A stretch of DNA of 64,000 bases from Irpex lacteus. Taxonomy: Eukaryota; Basidiomycota; Agaricomycetes; Polyporales; Irpicaceae. The stretch is from assembly GCA_001986395.2 (NCBI GenBank), contig MQVO02000017.1, positions 372,001-436,000 of the forward strand, in the 5' to 3' direction. The notes beneath the pieces are model-generated. The model was given only the letters and a program-made list of their open reading frames with translations, had not been told where the DNA came from and did not search any database. Shown here piece after piece: positions 11,559-22,801 of the stretch; the first letter of the stretch is position 1; each line of letters starts with the position of its first letter. Both the position numbers and the translations under genes were made by a program.

Positions 11559-13708
11559 TCAGTGTACACTCATCCATCTCTTCTTCTTGAGCTGCCGTTG
11601 AAGCATTTGTGAGCTCAAGTATCCGCCCCAATAGCCCTTGGACTCTTCGTCATCCCAGGTGTCGATACGGCCTGCCAACCTGATATTAGTAATGCGAGAG
11701 TGGAAGCGATGGAACGGACGACGCACCGTTCGGCTCCAGCGTGACTGGATCTACACCGACTGCTCTATGCTCCTTCTTGGCCTCATATGCAAGAACGAGA
11801 TCGATTGTTTCAGTTGTCAGGGTAAGCACTTCAACGACAGGTTTCACGGACTCTTGCAGAGAGCCAAGGGAGTCAAACAGCAGGACAAGGGCGCGGATGG
11901 TGGGATGGGTCCTGGCGTGATTGACCAGAGCATCGAAGTTGGCGGGAAGCTTTCCCCAAGCCCGGTCGTCGATGTATGCGCACATGCCCACCACGCCCAT
12001 GGCGGAGTCCGGCCGGTCCGTGGCTGGTGCTTCTTCGAATACAAAACGGAAGGGATACAGGTGCATGGTTGTCGCTTGGTCCGAGACGTCGAATCCTGCA
12101 AGAGCGCTCGATGTCAGTACGCTCGATGGGAAGCGAATAGCGTCACTGATTTCGATACTCACCGATGGGCATGTCAGGATCTGGCTTGTTGCCCCACAGG
12201 AACGTCATGAACCTGATCATCCACACACGCTCCTCGTCGCTGAGCCGGTGCAGCGGGCAGTTCGGGTTCATCATCAGAGCTGTCAAAGCGAGGTGAACAG
12301 AGTTGGTGCACGCTCCATACACCCGAATCATCAGAGAGCGTGGTCTGCGTCGACAGGTGATTCTATTGGAGGCTTGTGGCAATGAATACGTAGGAGTCTG
12401 CCCATCCCATAATATTCTGTCGAACATAATATAGGTGGCGCAAGCGAAGTGCCTGATATATTTAGTAACATGGTAGAATGAAGGCAGATGCAAATTGCTG
12501 ATTGAAATGTTGTTTGACAGGAATGAGCTCGGTGTGACTATACATGGTGGTATGCCCCAGTGCGGTGTGTCGAGCTTCACAGGGTTAAAGCAGTCTGGGA
12601 CGGGGCCCTCAATAGAAAGGCCTCCAAGCTTGTCTCCGATTACAGGAAGGTAGAGAAGATGAAGAAAAGACCTTCGGCTCTCGTAGTCTTGGTAAACCTG
12701 TATTCCACTAATTAGCCGGTGCACCGGCGTAAGTCTTTGACACCCTCCAACGACGTATCTCCTGAATATTTCGGCGTCCTCGTATGAATTAATTTCAAGT
12801 GTTTCTTTCGAGAACATATGCTCGCGACACCTATTGGCCCAGAAGAGGCAGACGAGTGAGCATTGTTTGAGGGCCGTCAATATATCTTTCGCGCTTGATC
12901 TTCCTCGATTCCTTTGGAGCGGTTTTCCACCTATCCGGTACAACCCCTCACGTTGTGCGACACGATCTACGTTAACGTAGAATAGTATGTCATCAAAAAG
13001 CTCAGGGGGAATCCGAGCAGCAAGCAATCTCCATGCCTAATCATACGGAGAACGATATTATGTTTTGATCCTGCGCATGTATGCTCTGTTTCCTGTGCTT
13101 ACCTTGCCCTCCGTCTGTTCGAATGGTTCCTCAGTGGGGGTGTCTGGGTCAAAGTCCTTCAAACCGTGTTCCAAATTCGTCGGCTCGCCTTGCAAGTGGG
13201 TACGACCATACGTCGGTTCCATCGACTGGTATGCCGAATGCACGGGATCGAAGGTCTCCGTCTGTGCACATACGGAGGCGGTCGACACGTATGGGTCATA
13301 ATCGGTGAGATCGCACTCCCGGTTCGTTGGCTCGTATTGCAAGCCGGTAAGACCGTACGGCCAGTCCATCGACTGATATACCGAATCCACGGGATCGAAG
13401 GTCTCCGTCTGTGCACATACGGAGGCGGTCGACACGTATGGATCATAATCGGTGAGATCGCACTCCCGGTTCGTCGGCTCGCATTGCAAGCCTCCGGTAA
13501 GGCCGTGCGTCCAGTCCATCGCCTTGTATACCGAATCCACGGAATTAAAGACTTCCGTCTGTTCACATACGGAGGCGGTCGACAGGTATGGGTCATAGTC
13601 GGTGAAATCGCACTCCTGGTTCGTCGGCTCGTATTGCAAACCTGTAAGACCGTATGTCCAGTCGAACGACTCGTATACCAAATCCACCGAATCGAAAGAA
13701 AGGTCCAT
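11559..13708 (-). CDS. FB3: F-box-like protein with four 49-residue N-terminal repeats, type A (653 aa predicted)
   Basis: The exons are 13103..13708, 12163..13036, 11727..12095 and 11559..11671. All phases fit and the total is 1962 bases. Exon 1 is unlike any other copy: 202 codons made of four tandem repeats of 49-50 residues, with shared words VDSVYQSMDW, YGLTGLQYEPTN, ECDLTDYDPY and STASVCAQTE; the fourth is the most diverged. The repeats are acidic and rich in Tyr, Ser and Thr. The F-box-like region starts near residue 211 (IPPELFDDILFYV). Exon 3 begins FDVSDQATTM, and the type A last exon reads RIDTWDDEE and ends LQRQLKKKRWMSVH. The start at 13708 is the first ATG in the repeat frame; a TATATAA word lies about 170 bases upstream near 13875. 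The repeats could be a protein-binding or phosphorylation region, which is inference. Confidence 0.85.
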
Positions 13709-14923
13709 CCTGGAAGTAGCTAGATACACCGGCGGTCTTCCTCGTGTGCGACGGACTGGCGGAACAACTGAGAAGTAGAAACGTGTGGTCCTAGTGAAGA
13801 AGGAAAGGACCAGGGGACGGAAGTGGAGGAACGAGGGATGAGGGTGGAGCTTCTGCGGATGCCACCAGGACTGTGTTATATATTGTATCTAGTCTCCGAC
13901 GAGCGAGGGGATGAACGCGGGAAATGCATCGCTTTCACGACGGAACGGAAAGCACGAAGCTTCTACACGTGCATCACACGTGCATCACCTGGTCCTGAGG
14001 CGAAACAGAGTGAGCTGTTTCTCGAGTACTCAAAATGATCCTATGTACTCACGCGTGAATCCGAACGCAACATCCAGTACTGTATCCGTCCTCGTCTCTA
14101 ATGCAGACCGCAACGACACTCGACGGGGCGCGTGGAGTAGAGTCGAGACGCAGCAGTCCAACTACATCCAGCGCCACTTCGATTTCCATCTGTAAGTGCC
14201 TATCAAGAACATGTCAACCAGCTCTCGTACTCGGGGCCACTGAAATGAAAAGAACGTACCGGATTCCAGCGACCACTGCCCCTAGGCGTTAACGTTAGCG
14301 AGGCTATAATATGAGGGTCAGGCAGGCTATTCAGCTGGCGGAGTCGCGTACCGCAATCGCAATGCGATGCAACAACATGATAACTTTGAAACACACTGCG
14401 TGCGCGTGTATGCATATGCCTGTTCTGGGAGTCGTCACTTTGTTTGAACTGCGTGATGAGAGTGGCTATCGATGAGGCTGAGATGCCGTCCCATATCTGC
14501 TGAGCTAATCGGAAAGGGCTCACCGATTCGCGGAGGACGGGATACGTGTCGGTTGTCCCTCACATATATACTCGCTCGTAACAGACTGTGAATCGACGGT
14601 TTCGGTGGGGTTACGGGTAAATCTGCTGGATACGATACCACGAATTTAGTGTGTCGATGCAACTTTAGTGCTTGAGCAACGACGCAGACATGCGATTGGT
14701 GAATGTCGAGGCATAGCTGACATTATGAGACGATTAGTGGGCAAGAGGACACTGTTAGATGTGTTTAACTGTTAACACATACAGGCAATGCTTTCGACGT
14801 ACGAGTCAGAAATACACAGCCAACCCCAGAGATCCTCGCACCCTGTGGTAGGACGTACAGATACGCGCAGCTTCTTCCATCCAGAACGTCAGCCAAGGGA
14901 CGCGTTCACCTGACCTTACGCAC

Positions 14924-14979
14924 GCTCTCTCCGAGAACTCACACCAACCAAAGGATCGGCGTGAACGATCGGAGAGGAC
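14924..14979. repeat. 55-bp inverted repeat, copy 3 of 9 (diverged)
   Basis: The arms are GCTCTCTCCGAGAACTCACA and a near-complement ending GATCGGAGAGGAC. The outer pairing GCTCTCTCCGA versus TCGGAGAGGAC has changed on both sides together relative to other copies (CTTT/AAAG or CTTC/GAAG), so part of the stem is kept. Confidence 0.65.
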
Positions 14980-15660
14980 GTGATTTGGTTTGCGCAGAGT
15001 GATACTTCGTCGGATACACGTAACGAGGGCTTCTGCGGTGGTGGGAAACGGGAGAGGGTAGTTGAGGAGGTGCTTACAAAGGACGGTATCTAGGTAGGCG
15101 ATGAGAGTTGAGAGTCGCAAATGGGATCTACGCGTACGGCCACCGATGTCTCATAAGCCAGCAATGGGAAATGGATTGACATGAAACGCACCACAACGCA
15201 TGTCAGAAACCAAGCTCTAGAACGCGTCTGACTTCGGTCCGCATCCCGCTTCTTCATCTACATCCCATCGTGCTGCGTGTCTGAGTCCGACGTGCACTTT
15301 CAATGGATCTTCACAGCTTGCGTAGGATCTCCTGCTTGCTCGCTCGGTAGCCAATGTGTAAGTGAACTTGGGTCCCTAAGTGTCAGTAGTAGTGGTTGTG
15401 GCCAGGATCTCGAGAAGAGAACGAGTGTGGAGTGGAAGAGTGAACTAATGAACGTTCGACCAGACGAGAGTCGGTGTAAAGAGTAGATACCATTTAAGCG
15501 CCTAAATAATAAGGCAAGTTTAGTATGATAAGATACGTGCTTAGCGTGGGAGCGTTCCTTTGTTACACGAGTTCAGACCCCGCAAATTTCATGCCAGCGG
15601 CTTACTCATCCATTTTCACTTCTACCACGACGACCACAAACAATCGACACCTTGCTGCTC

Positions 15661-15710
15661 CCCTCATCGTCATCCGTATCGACCCTCGTCGACGTGGATG
15701 ACGACGAGGG
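15661..15710. repeat. 50-bp palindrome, copy 3 of 10
   Basis: It starts CCCTCATCGTCATCCGTATC and ends GGATGACGACGAGGG. A plus-strand frame reads SSSSVSTLVDVDDDEGC. Confidence 0.7.
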
Positions 15711-17922
15711 ATGCAGTTCTTCTGTCTCTGCACGGGACAGGCCATGGTGGATGCCACATAGAGGCCGGTTGCGCACGAACAGGTTGAGCTGGACTTCGAG
15801 CGCGTGGATGCGCGGACGCGTTGGGAGATGGTTGGCGAAGGGCATAGTGCGTTTTCAATCCCGTTTCTTCCTGTGACGTCGTTGAGGGATATCTCTATAG
15901 TCACCTGTGCTTCCCAAAGTGCCCGTTCCTTATTCCGCTCACGCGTGACTGCAGAGAGCAGCGTGCAGCAGCATTCCCATACCCTAGTTTCATGTCCGTG
16001 CCTTTCGACGACCACGAATCCAGTTGCCTCTCTTCGACACTAATATGTCATCTGGGCTCACTCGTGCACCATGAACGCCAAGCGCAAGTTATGAACTTGA
16101 ACATAGAAACTAAGGCAGTGCTAAGTGTCGACGCGGATATGGACCATGACGGAGGTAGAGTCGGCGGTACTGGCGCCAGATGGAGGACGTGATGTTGGCT
16201 CGAGGATATGTAGATGTCGGTTTAAGGTGCGCCGGGTATTCAAATGCCTTATGGGCCTACGATCCTAACACGAATACAGTCTCTCTACATTCTATAGCCA
16301 CGTAGAAAGGCCACGCAGTCTTCTCCATCTCCGTCTACCGTGTCTGATGTCATCTTCGTCCCTCCCTAGCGTTTTGATCTCTAAACGCCATACCTAGATC
16401 GATCGATCAATCTTGGCCGTACCAATGCTTTACACCCTTTTCATGGTCCACTTGATGAAATTCAGTTGTCGATACGTCGAGGGTGGGTCGTTCTGGGAGT
16501 GCGACGTTGGATGGGCAGGAGTCTTACAAATTAAACTAGGTGCGTACTAGACAATTTCGTTCTCTCGATACTAATGAATGACCCGTCGCAATTCTCTTAG
16601 CTCCTTATCTCAAGTATGATACTTACTGCTGGGTCACGTCCCTCTATCGTCACCATCTATCTATGGATGCATTCGAAGATGAGACACACGTGCTACCTTC
16701 CGAGACGTGTTAGGTACATGCATCAACTGCTTCTAATACACTCGTCGGCTTCCTTAGTGTAGCCCTGCATCAACATCTCTCGGGATCCATCTGCAACTGA
16801 ACGCATGGAAGGAGGACCAGCGAAGGAAGCAGACTGTGGGGAAGGATGATTAACGAGAAGATATTGGACGCAGCTTAAGCCGTGGCTTCTGTGGAGTGAC
16901 GGACGGTGAGCTCGTTGCATCTCGAGCCACGTACTTACGTCTCGTCACTTTACTAATGACATGCATCCAGCGCTCATGCTGCCACCCTTCCCTCTATCTA
17001 CCCCAATCACGCGGCCTCCTCCTCTTCCTGGATCATTTACTCATATCTCCTCGTTTCGACGGTTCGATGCTGTGGCCTCCCTCCACCTGCATCGTCTACG
17101 TCTGCCTAGTACTTTCTATAACGCTTGTAACTCGCCCAAGAGACAGAAAGCCGTTGCACATGTGCCTCGCGGCCAACGATACCTCCGCACACCGTGCTCA
17201 AGTTGCGCTCAGGCTGTGTCACGCATGTCGTGAGCTCTATAGGTCTCTCCCTGATCTCGTCGCCCATCGATCATGATCTCGATCGCCCCTCGATCGTGAC
17301 ACCTACGTCCTCACGCACATCCACTGTCATCTAGATTCATCATCGCCACGTTGATCGGTCGAACTCGAAATCCGTCAACGATCGACCTCTCCTCTAATAA
17401 AGACTCTTTGGAAGCCTACCGTCCGCAGCAGTAACTTGGGCGGGGCCGAGGGGCGGTCTCGGGGTGGACTCTGAGGACACTCGATCCCCTAACCACCCAC
17501 GCACATTTTCGTCGACACCTCAAGCACGCAAAGTCCAACCTTGAGGACGATATCCACGATTTTTCGTGATGACAGGAATATATTCTGTTTCATAGATCGA
17601 TGCGCGACAGCTCGTATTAGAGAGACGTAATGGGACACTTGGTGTGAGGAGAGGAGGTGATAAGTGTTAAACGTTAAACGCCGGATCAAAGGGTAACAAG
17701 CAAGGACTCGCGCGTACTTACCGTGTGAATCTTATTTGTTACTACCTGGCTTATGGATAAATCCGCAGTAGCATTTGCCTTCAAACCACCCTACTTGCTT
17801 TCGGCTTCCCACAAGGCCTCGAAGTTATTTGACGGGATGAAATTGGGGCTACATGCAATCTTCAAGGCACTAGCGACGTGATCAACGAAGGATCTCGACT
17901 ACAACGAACGGCGCCGGCGGCT

Positions 17923-17973
17923 TCCCTCATTGCCATCCGTATCGACAACGTCGACTTGGGTGACGACGAGGGA
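17923..17973. repeat. 50-bp palindrome, copy 4 of 10
   Basis: It starts TCCCTCATTGCCATCCGTAT and ends GTGACGACGAGGGA. This is the second palindrome of the fused spacer 3. Confidence 0.65.
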
Positions 17974-20671
17974 TGCAGTTCTTCTGTTCCTCACACGCGA
18001 CCGGCTATGGTGGGTGCAAAATGAAGGCGGGTTGTGTACGACTAGGCTGAGCTGGACTTGGGGCGCATGAACGCGACGGGAGGTGATTAGGTAAGTTAAA
18101 GGGGAGTTTTTCATTTGATCTCTTGCCCATCATCACGTTCCATGTAGCAGTGAGTTCTATACTCTTGGAAATTGATTCTCTAACGACCAACAAGGGACCT
18201 CTGCTTGGTCCATTAGTATAATCTGAAATCATGCGAGTCTTTGCATAGCCCGACGCTTTCAATCCACGGAGGATGGCGGACGGAAGACGAGGTGGGCGTG
18301 CCGTCGACATAAGGAGTGATAATAGATGTGTATACCAGTTGCTCTGGATAGGTATGTGAGTACTCACCATTCTGTGTAGCTTGTCACGGTATGTTACATT
18401 TGTCGTTGCCCTGATCAATAGGTATCACCCCGAGACACGCATCTTAACCCGGCTGGAAGATGTCTGAAGCCCACAGTCCAGGCAATAGTAAGCGTCGTCC
18501 CCGTCAGTCTCCTGGCATCGATCTCCGTTGCCTCAAGAGGTATCGGTCGGCTGTCTCATGAAGAACCCGAGCGGAAGTAGGGCTGACTGTAGTGGACTGC
18601 AGCGTCCGTAGGTTCGAGAAAGGGGGTGTGGCGCTGGAGCCTGGAGGAAACGGAAACGAGGGTGGTGAAATGAGCTGAGGATCAAAAATGAGTCTAAGGT
18701 ACGTTCGTTCTTCTCTAGCGCATATCTAATTCACTTGTTTGGTGGTCCGCACAGCGAGGACAGGCCACTTCCATCTGATCACGGATTCCTGTCTTGAGCT
18801 CCACTACGCTCCCGTCAACACTGCGCCTTGGACCTCTCGTGTTCACCACAAAATAGTCTCTTTCCATCGCACTGCCCCGTCTCCCTTTATCTCCGCCATC
18901 CGTTCTCCGCCCTTGCCCACATCACCTTACCCTTGACTTGTCGACTCGGAGCATCCACAGAGCTGTCAACTCGGGCACTGTAGTTTGCGGCGCCGACGTT
19001 CTCGTTCATTGCGCAACTGCCAACCTCTCACGTATACGCTGTTGTTTCTCGGTCTCCACGGTCTCTTATTCGGCTCTACTACGATCGTCCTACGATCACC
19101 CGTCGATTGCCTCTCGATCACGCCAACTGTGCACCCATGTGTATCCATTCATAGCCAAGATCAATCGGGGAACTCTTGTCCGCATATTCCTGGATCTTAC
19201 TCAAGTCCAGTAGCGCGATGTTCCCTGGGATACCGCACTCAGATAGCCAACCTGTTAGATGATCGCACGCGGTCCCGCAGTGATGTCGAGTTACGGGCCC
19301 GGGGTACGTATCGTGGTATGTACGCTCGTGGTTCTTTTACCCATAGTGACTGAGACAGCCCAGCCAAGTACCTGCCTCCCACCCGGCGATCTACTCAAGC
19401 CTTTCGAGAATGCTGCGGTAGCTCGGGCTTTGCAGGGGCGGCAACACACTGTGTTTGACGGAACTATTCAGCACGAGTAGAGGAAGGGGCAACTGATATA
19501 GTGACGCATGGTGCGTCGACGTTCATAGCTTACTCAAGACCGTCATGGACGTACCGAATTACTGTTGTAGGTCGAGATCGACACATGATCTATGCCTGGC
19601 CCTTCGAGATGATGCGTGCGTAGATGTGAGATTAGATCATTGGTATTGTTACGATAGCTATAGGTGAGTCGTGCGTCTTGTCCGTCTCGTTCGCCTTCTG
19701 GCAGACGGTGATACTTAGATTGATAGCGAATAAAACAAGAATATTGTGTAAACACTGTATATACTAATATGCTTGCCGAACCGCGAACAAGCCTGTACGT
19801 GTCGAACTCGTGCAATATAAGGCCGTCGGCCTGTCTAACCTTCGCTACATCTCATGCAGAGGCGTTTATATCCCCTGATTGTATTTGAGGACCACCGTCG
19901 ACAGGTTGAAGGCAGTCTCGAGCTACGATAAGGAACACGAGCGTGATACAATATATTACAAGCTAAAGATCGAAATCTTTAAGAGATTTGGCTGGGAAAG
20001 ATCTTTCGTCCTCATATGGTAATCGCTCACGCTCTCCCAGATCCTTAGTTTCCCCGAGACCACTGTGCCCTCGGCGCCCTAGAATGACTGGCCGCCGTAT
20101 TCTCCCGCCCTCTTCCGCAGCCGTACCTGCTGTCCCCGCCCCCGCGCTCAACTTCCCGACGCGATCAAATCGCGTGATCGCTGCGCGGAGTATCCCCGGT
20201 GGCGCTCCTGTACCTGTCCTCGTCCTCCCCGACGATGAGGACAACACAGTGCTATTTTCCCTCGCCCTCTTCGATTCTGACCGTCGTTTTTTGTAGCATA
20301 AGGTAACTTTATACGTAGATTACGAATATAAAGTCGGTTTATTCATAGAACCGCAGAATCTTGATCTGGACTCTGGATCTGGTGTGGCCACACCAGTGAA
20401 CACCCTACTAGATAAGTGGCCGCTGCACATAGCCTCTCGTAAACTTGACAATAGTATATATAATCTATTCCAACAATTTAAAGAACGTTAAATGAACGGC
20501 TGAGCTTATAGAAAAGGTGCTATGCACCGGAGATGCTGGCCACTAGAGAATGGTGGCCACACAAAGACAGAGGTGTATGATAAATACTCTACATAGTGTA
20601 TACTCGTCTATAGCATGTATAGACTAATACAATACTGCTCGATCATTGATATCCCTGTGAAATCTCCTTCT

Positions 20672-21015
20672 GGATAGAAGTGCTCCTCCTCCCCTCAGTT
20701 GCATGAAAAGTGCCCTCCCAAGAGCCAAGTATTTGCGGCGCGCACAAAACGGCGTTACAATCGTATTTGCAGTACCCAATAACAGTATAATACAATTTTT
20801 TACGCCCCCTGCTTCGCTGTACATGACGCTATAAGGTGTGTATTAGTAATTAGTGTGGCCAGACTGCACCGAAAACCACATATCACCCCGTATAAGTGAG
20901 CACGCGCGTAGGGGGGCTTAGATACATGTTTTGTCGTATTGAGTGCATACAATAGGGTGCTACCAGCACTTGACCGTGAGCGGATTGAGGCTCTGTAGCC
21001 TCCGGTACACCGAAA
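20672..21015. repeat. Left arm of a large imperfect foldback
   Basis: About 345 bases that match the complement of 21065-21410 at roughly 80-85% by eye. Shared words include GTATAAGTGAGCACGCG, ATACATGTTTTGTCGTATT, GTGCATACAATAGGGT and CCTCCTCCCCTCAG. The two arms are separated by only about 50 bases. Confidence 0.8.
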
Positions 21016-21064
21016 ACCATGCAAAGTACATTCCATGTGCACCCGCTCGACTCTAACCGTGTCC

Positions 21065-21410
21065 GGATGTATCTGAGGCTACAGAACCTCAATCCACTCA
21101 CGGTAAAGTGCTAGTAGTACCCTATTGTATGCACTAAATACGACAAAACATGTATTTAAGCCCCCCTACACGCGTGCTCACTTATACGGGGTGATATGTA
21201 TTTTCTGGCGCAGTCTGGTCACACATACCATTAATGTACACGTCATAGCGTCATGGACAGGAAAGCGGGAGGCGTAAAACTTTGTGTAGTACTGCTATAT
21301 AGTACAGTTAATGCGAACATAAAGTAATTATGTGCGCGGCGTGATTACTTGGCTGTTGGGAGGGCGCTTTTTAGCCAGCTGAGGGGAGGAGGAGTACATC
21401 TACTCCGAAA
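21065..21410. repeat. Right arm of a large imperfect foldback
   Basis: Inverted counterpart of 20672-21015. The arms differ at many scattered positions and by small indels, so the foldback is old or arose from two diverged element copies inserted head to head. Confidence 0.8.
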
Positions 21411-22801
21411 AGGACTCCGTACAAAGCTCGACGTTTCGCCTGTGCTCATTGCCCTCTTCGGCAACGATTGCGCTCTCGGCTCTAATCGGCTCCACCTCAG
21501 ATCGACGAGCGCACATCCCCCCGCGCGCCTGTCATTAGAACTGTTGTGAACGACGGCGGGACGACCTGCCATCACCTGATGCCCTACCGTCTCCTCCCCT
21601 TCGACACAAACCTCGCTCTGGAGCAGTTTGGACTAGCTATGATGGGCATTAAAGGTAAGTACGTCATGATTCCAAGTTTGTTTGGCAAGTCACTTACGTG
21701 TTCGCTCGTAGTTCGAGTTTCTGTATTGTGTCGGCTCGAGACCGTGACCGGGCGCAGTTATTTACGGCGGAGACGAAGTTGGTGTGTATCCAAGTATTTG
21801 AGTTAGCTATACAAAGTGGCTACGTACGTTTTGACACGTCCGTTCGTACCCAGGTACCCTGCCCGTCCCCCTGTGTCATACCTCCCGAGCCTCCTCGTCG
21901 CCCTCCGACACAACATCCGTCATCGCGGGACGACCCGGACGAAAAGGGAGTCGTTTTCCGTGCGAACTAAACGGAACGAATCAGCGAATATGCAACACTC
22001 ATACGCAAGCGATGCATTTCGACTAGAAAAGACGGTATGACCCAAAAAGGCAGTTATAGGGACTCACCGCCAACTTCCTTTGAATTAGATAAACATCTGA
22101 CGCGCCGCTCGCGCCACTGGTGTGCTCATCGACGGCCCTATGTGGCTTGCGCGGTTGGATCTCGGCCTGCCATCTTATCAGCCGTGGATCGCGTTATCAC
22201 TTCAAATCAGCACATGCGTGCCTGGGTTAAGGATCTGCGTCGAGGTGAGCGTTTTCCTTTTCGAGCCGAAGAATCCTTCTCACTCGGAGAAACTAAAGAT
22301 TTGGATCCTTAGATTGTAAGCAGCTCCGTGATATGCTTTTGTCGTGCAGTTGTATTTTGAGGGAGAAGTCAATTTGGAGTGAGGTATAGGACGTACTACT
22401 CACCCGGCCAGAGGAATCTTTTTAGGAGGATAAGGGGCGTACAAGAGAGTGTGAATCCCATTGCAAACGAGTATATACCGAGTCAGTCCTTTGATGAGTG
22501 TACATGTGCCTGCTACCTATGTAGTATTGAGACAATATCGTCCGTAATGTCGGTGAGTTCAGTCATGCTATGAAACAGCTCGGGACGTACTTGGTCTTGC
22601 GTAACAATGGTATATAGCAAGTTCAAGATCTAAGTACTGAGCTACGAATCGATGGTGTGGCCGTGGAGCGTAGCGACTGGCTAAAAGAGCCTAAAACGAC
22701 CCGATTTACCGAGGCGATAGACGTTGCATAATATGTGAGAGGTTTGACCATTCACTCCATGCTTGTTGGGACGCCTTGCTGCGATACGGTTGTGCATGTC
22801 G

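Larger units (their letters stand above)
19959..22316. mobile_element. 2.36-kb inverted-repeat element with TA flanks and internal foldback
   Basis: The left end CAAGCTAAAGATCGAAATCT and the complement of the right end, CAATCTAAGGATCCAAATCT, are terminal inverted repeats. Each is preceded by TA (19957-19958 and 22317-22318), a possible target duplication. The element interrupts the A-type 3' flank that is continuous at 10970-11160. It contains a long internal foldback (20672-21410) and several short open frames, none recognisable as a transposase, so it is probably non-autonomous or a dead copy. The subterminal regions on both sides can be read as ETKDL-like peptides, which may be remnants of an element-encoded protein. 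The class is not certain; TA flanks are usual for Tc1/mariner-type elements but also occur elsewhere. Confidence 0.65.
13709..22801. other. Spacer 3 (B-type block followed by A-type block, plus a mobile element)
   Basis: This is the longest gap between F-box genes (9.1 kb). It starts with the minus-strand exon-like block near 14190, the 55-bp inverted repeat at 14924 and the palindrome at 15661. A B-type block follows at about 16960-17420, matching 4100-4350 and 27600-27870. A second palindrome lies at 17923, then an A-type block at 18740-19500 and an A-type 3' flank from 19860 that is broken by the mobile element 19959-22316 and resumes at about 22340. Two complete palindrome-to-block sets without an F-box gene between them imply that two units were fused by deletion. 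From 16040 to 16900 I see no recognisable element. Confidence 0.6.

Noticed and set aside
13166..13723. Long plus-strand frame through the FB3 repeats (RLCTYGGGRHVW-type repeats)
   Set aside because: The minus strand joins the F-box exon in phase with a proper donor and acceptor; the plus frame has no supporting signals and is a shadow of the repeats.
19963..20296. Overlapping frames on both strands at the left end of the 2.36-kb element as a real protein
   Set aside because: Both strands are open because of a GC-rich stretch; neither continues or matches a known transposon protein, although a decayed coding remnant cannot be excluded.
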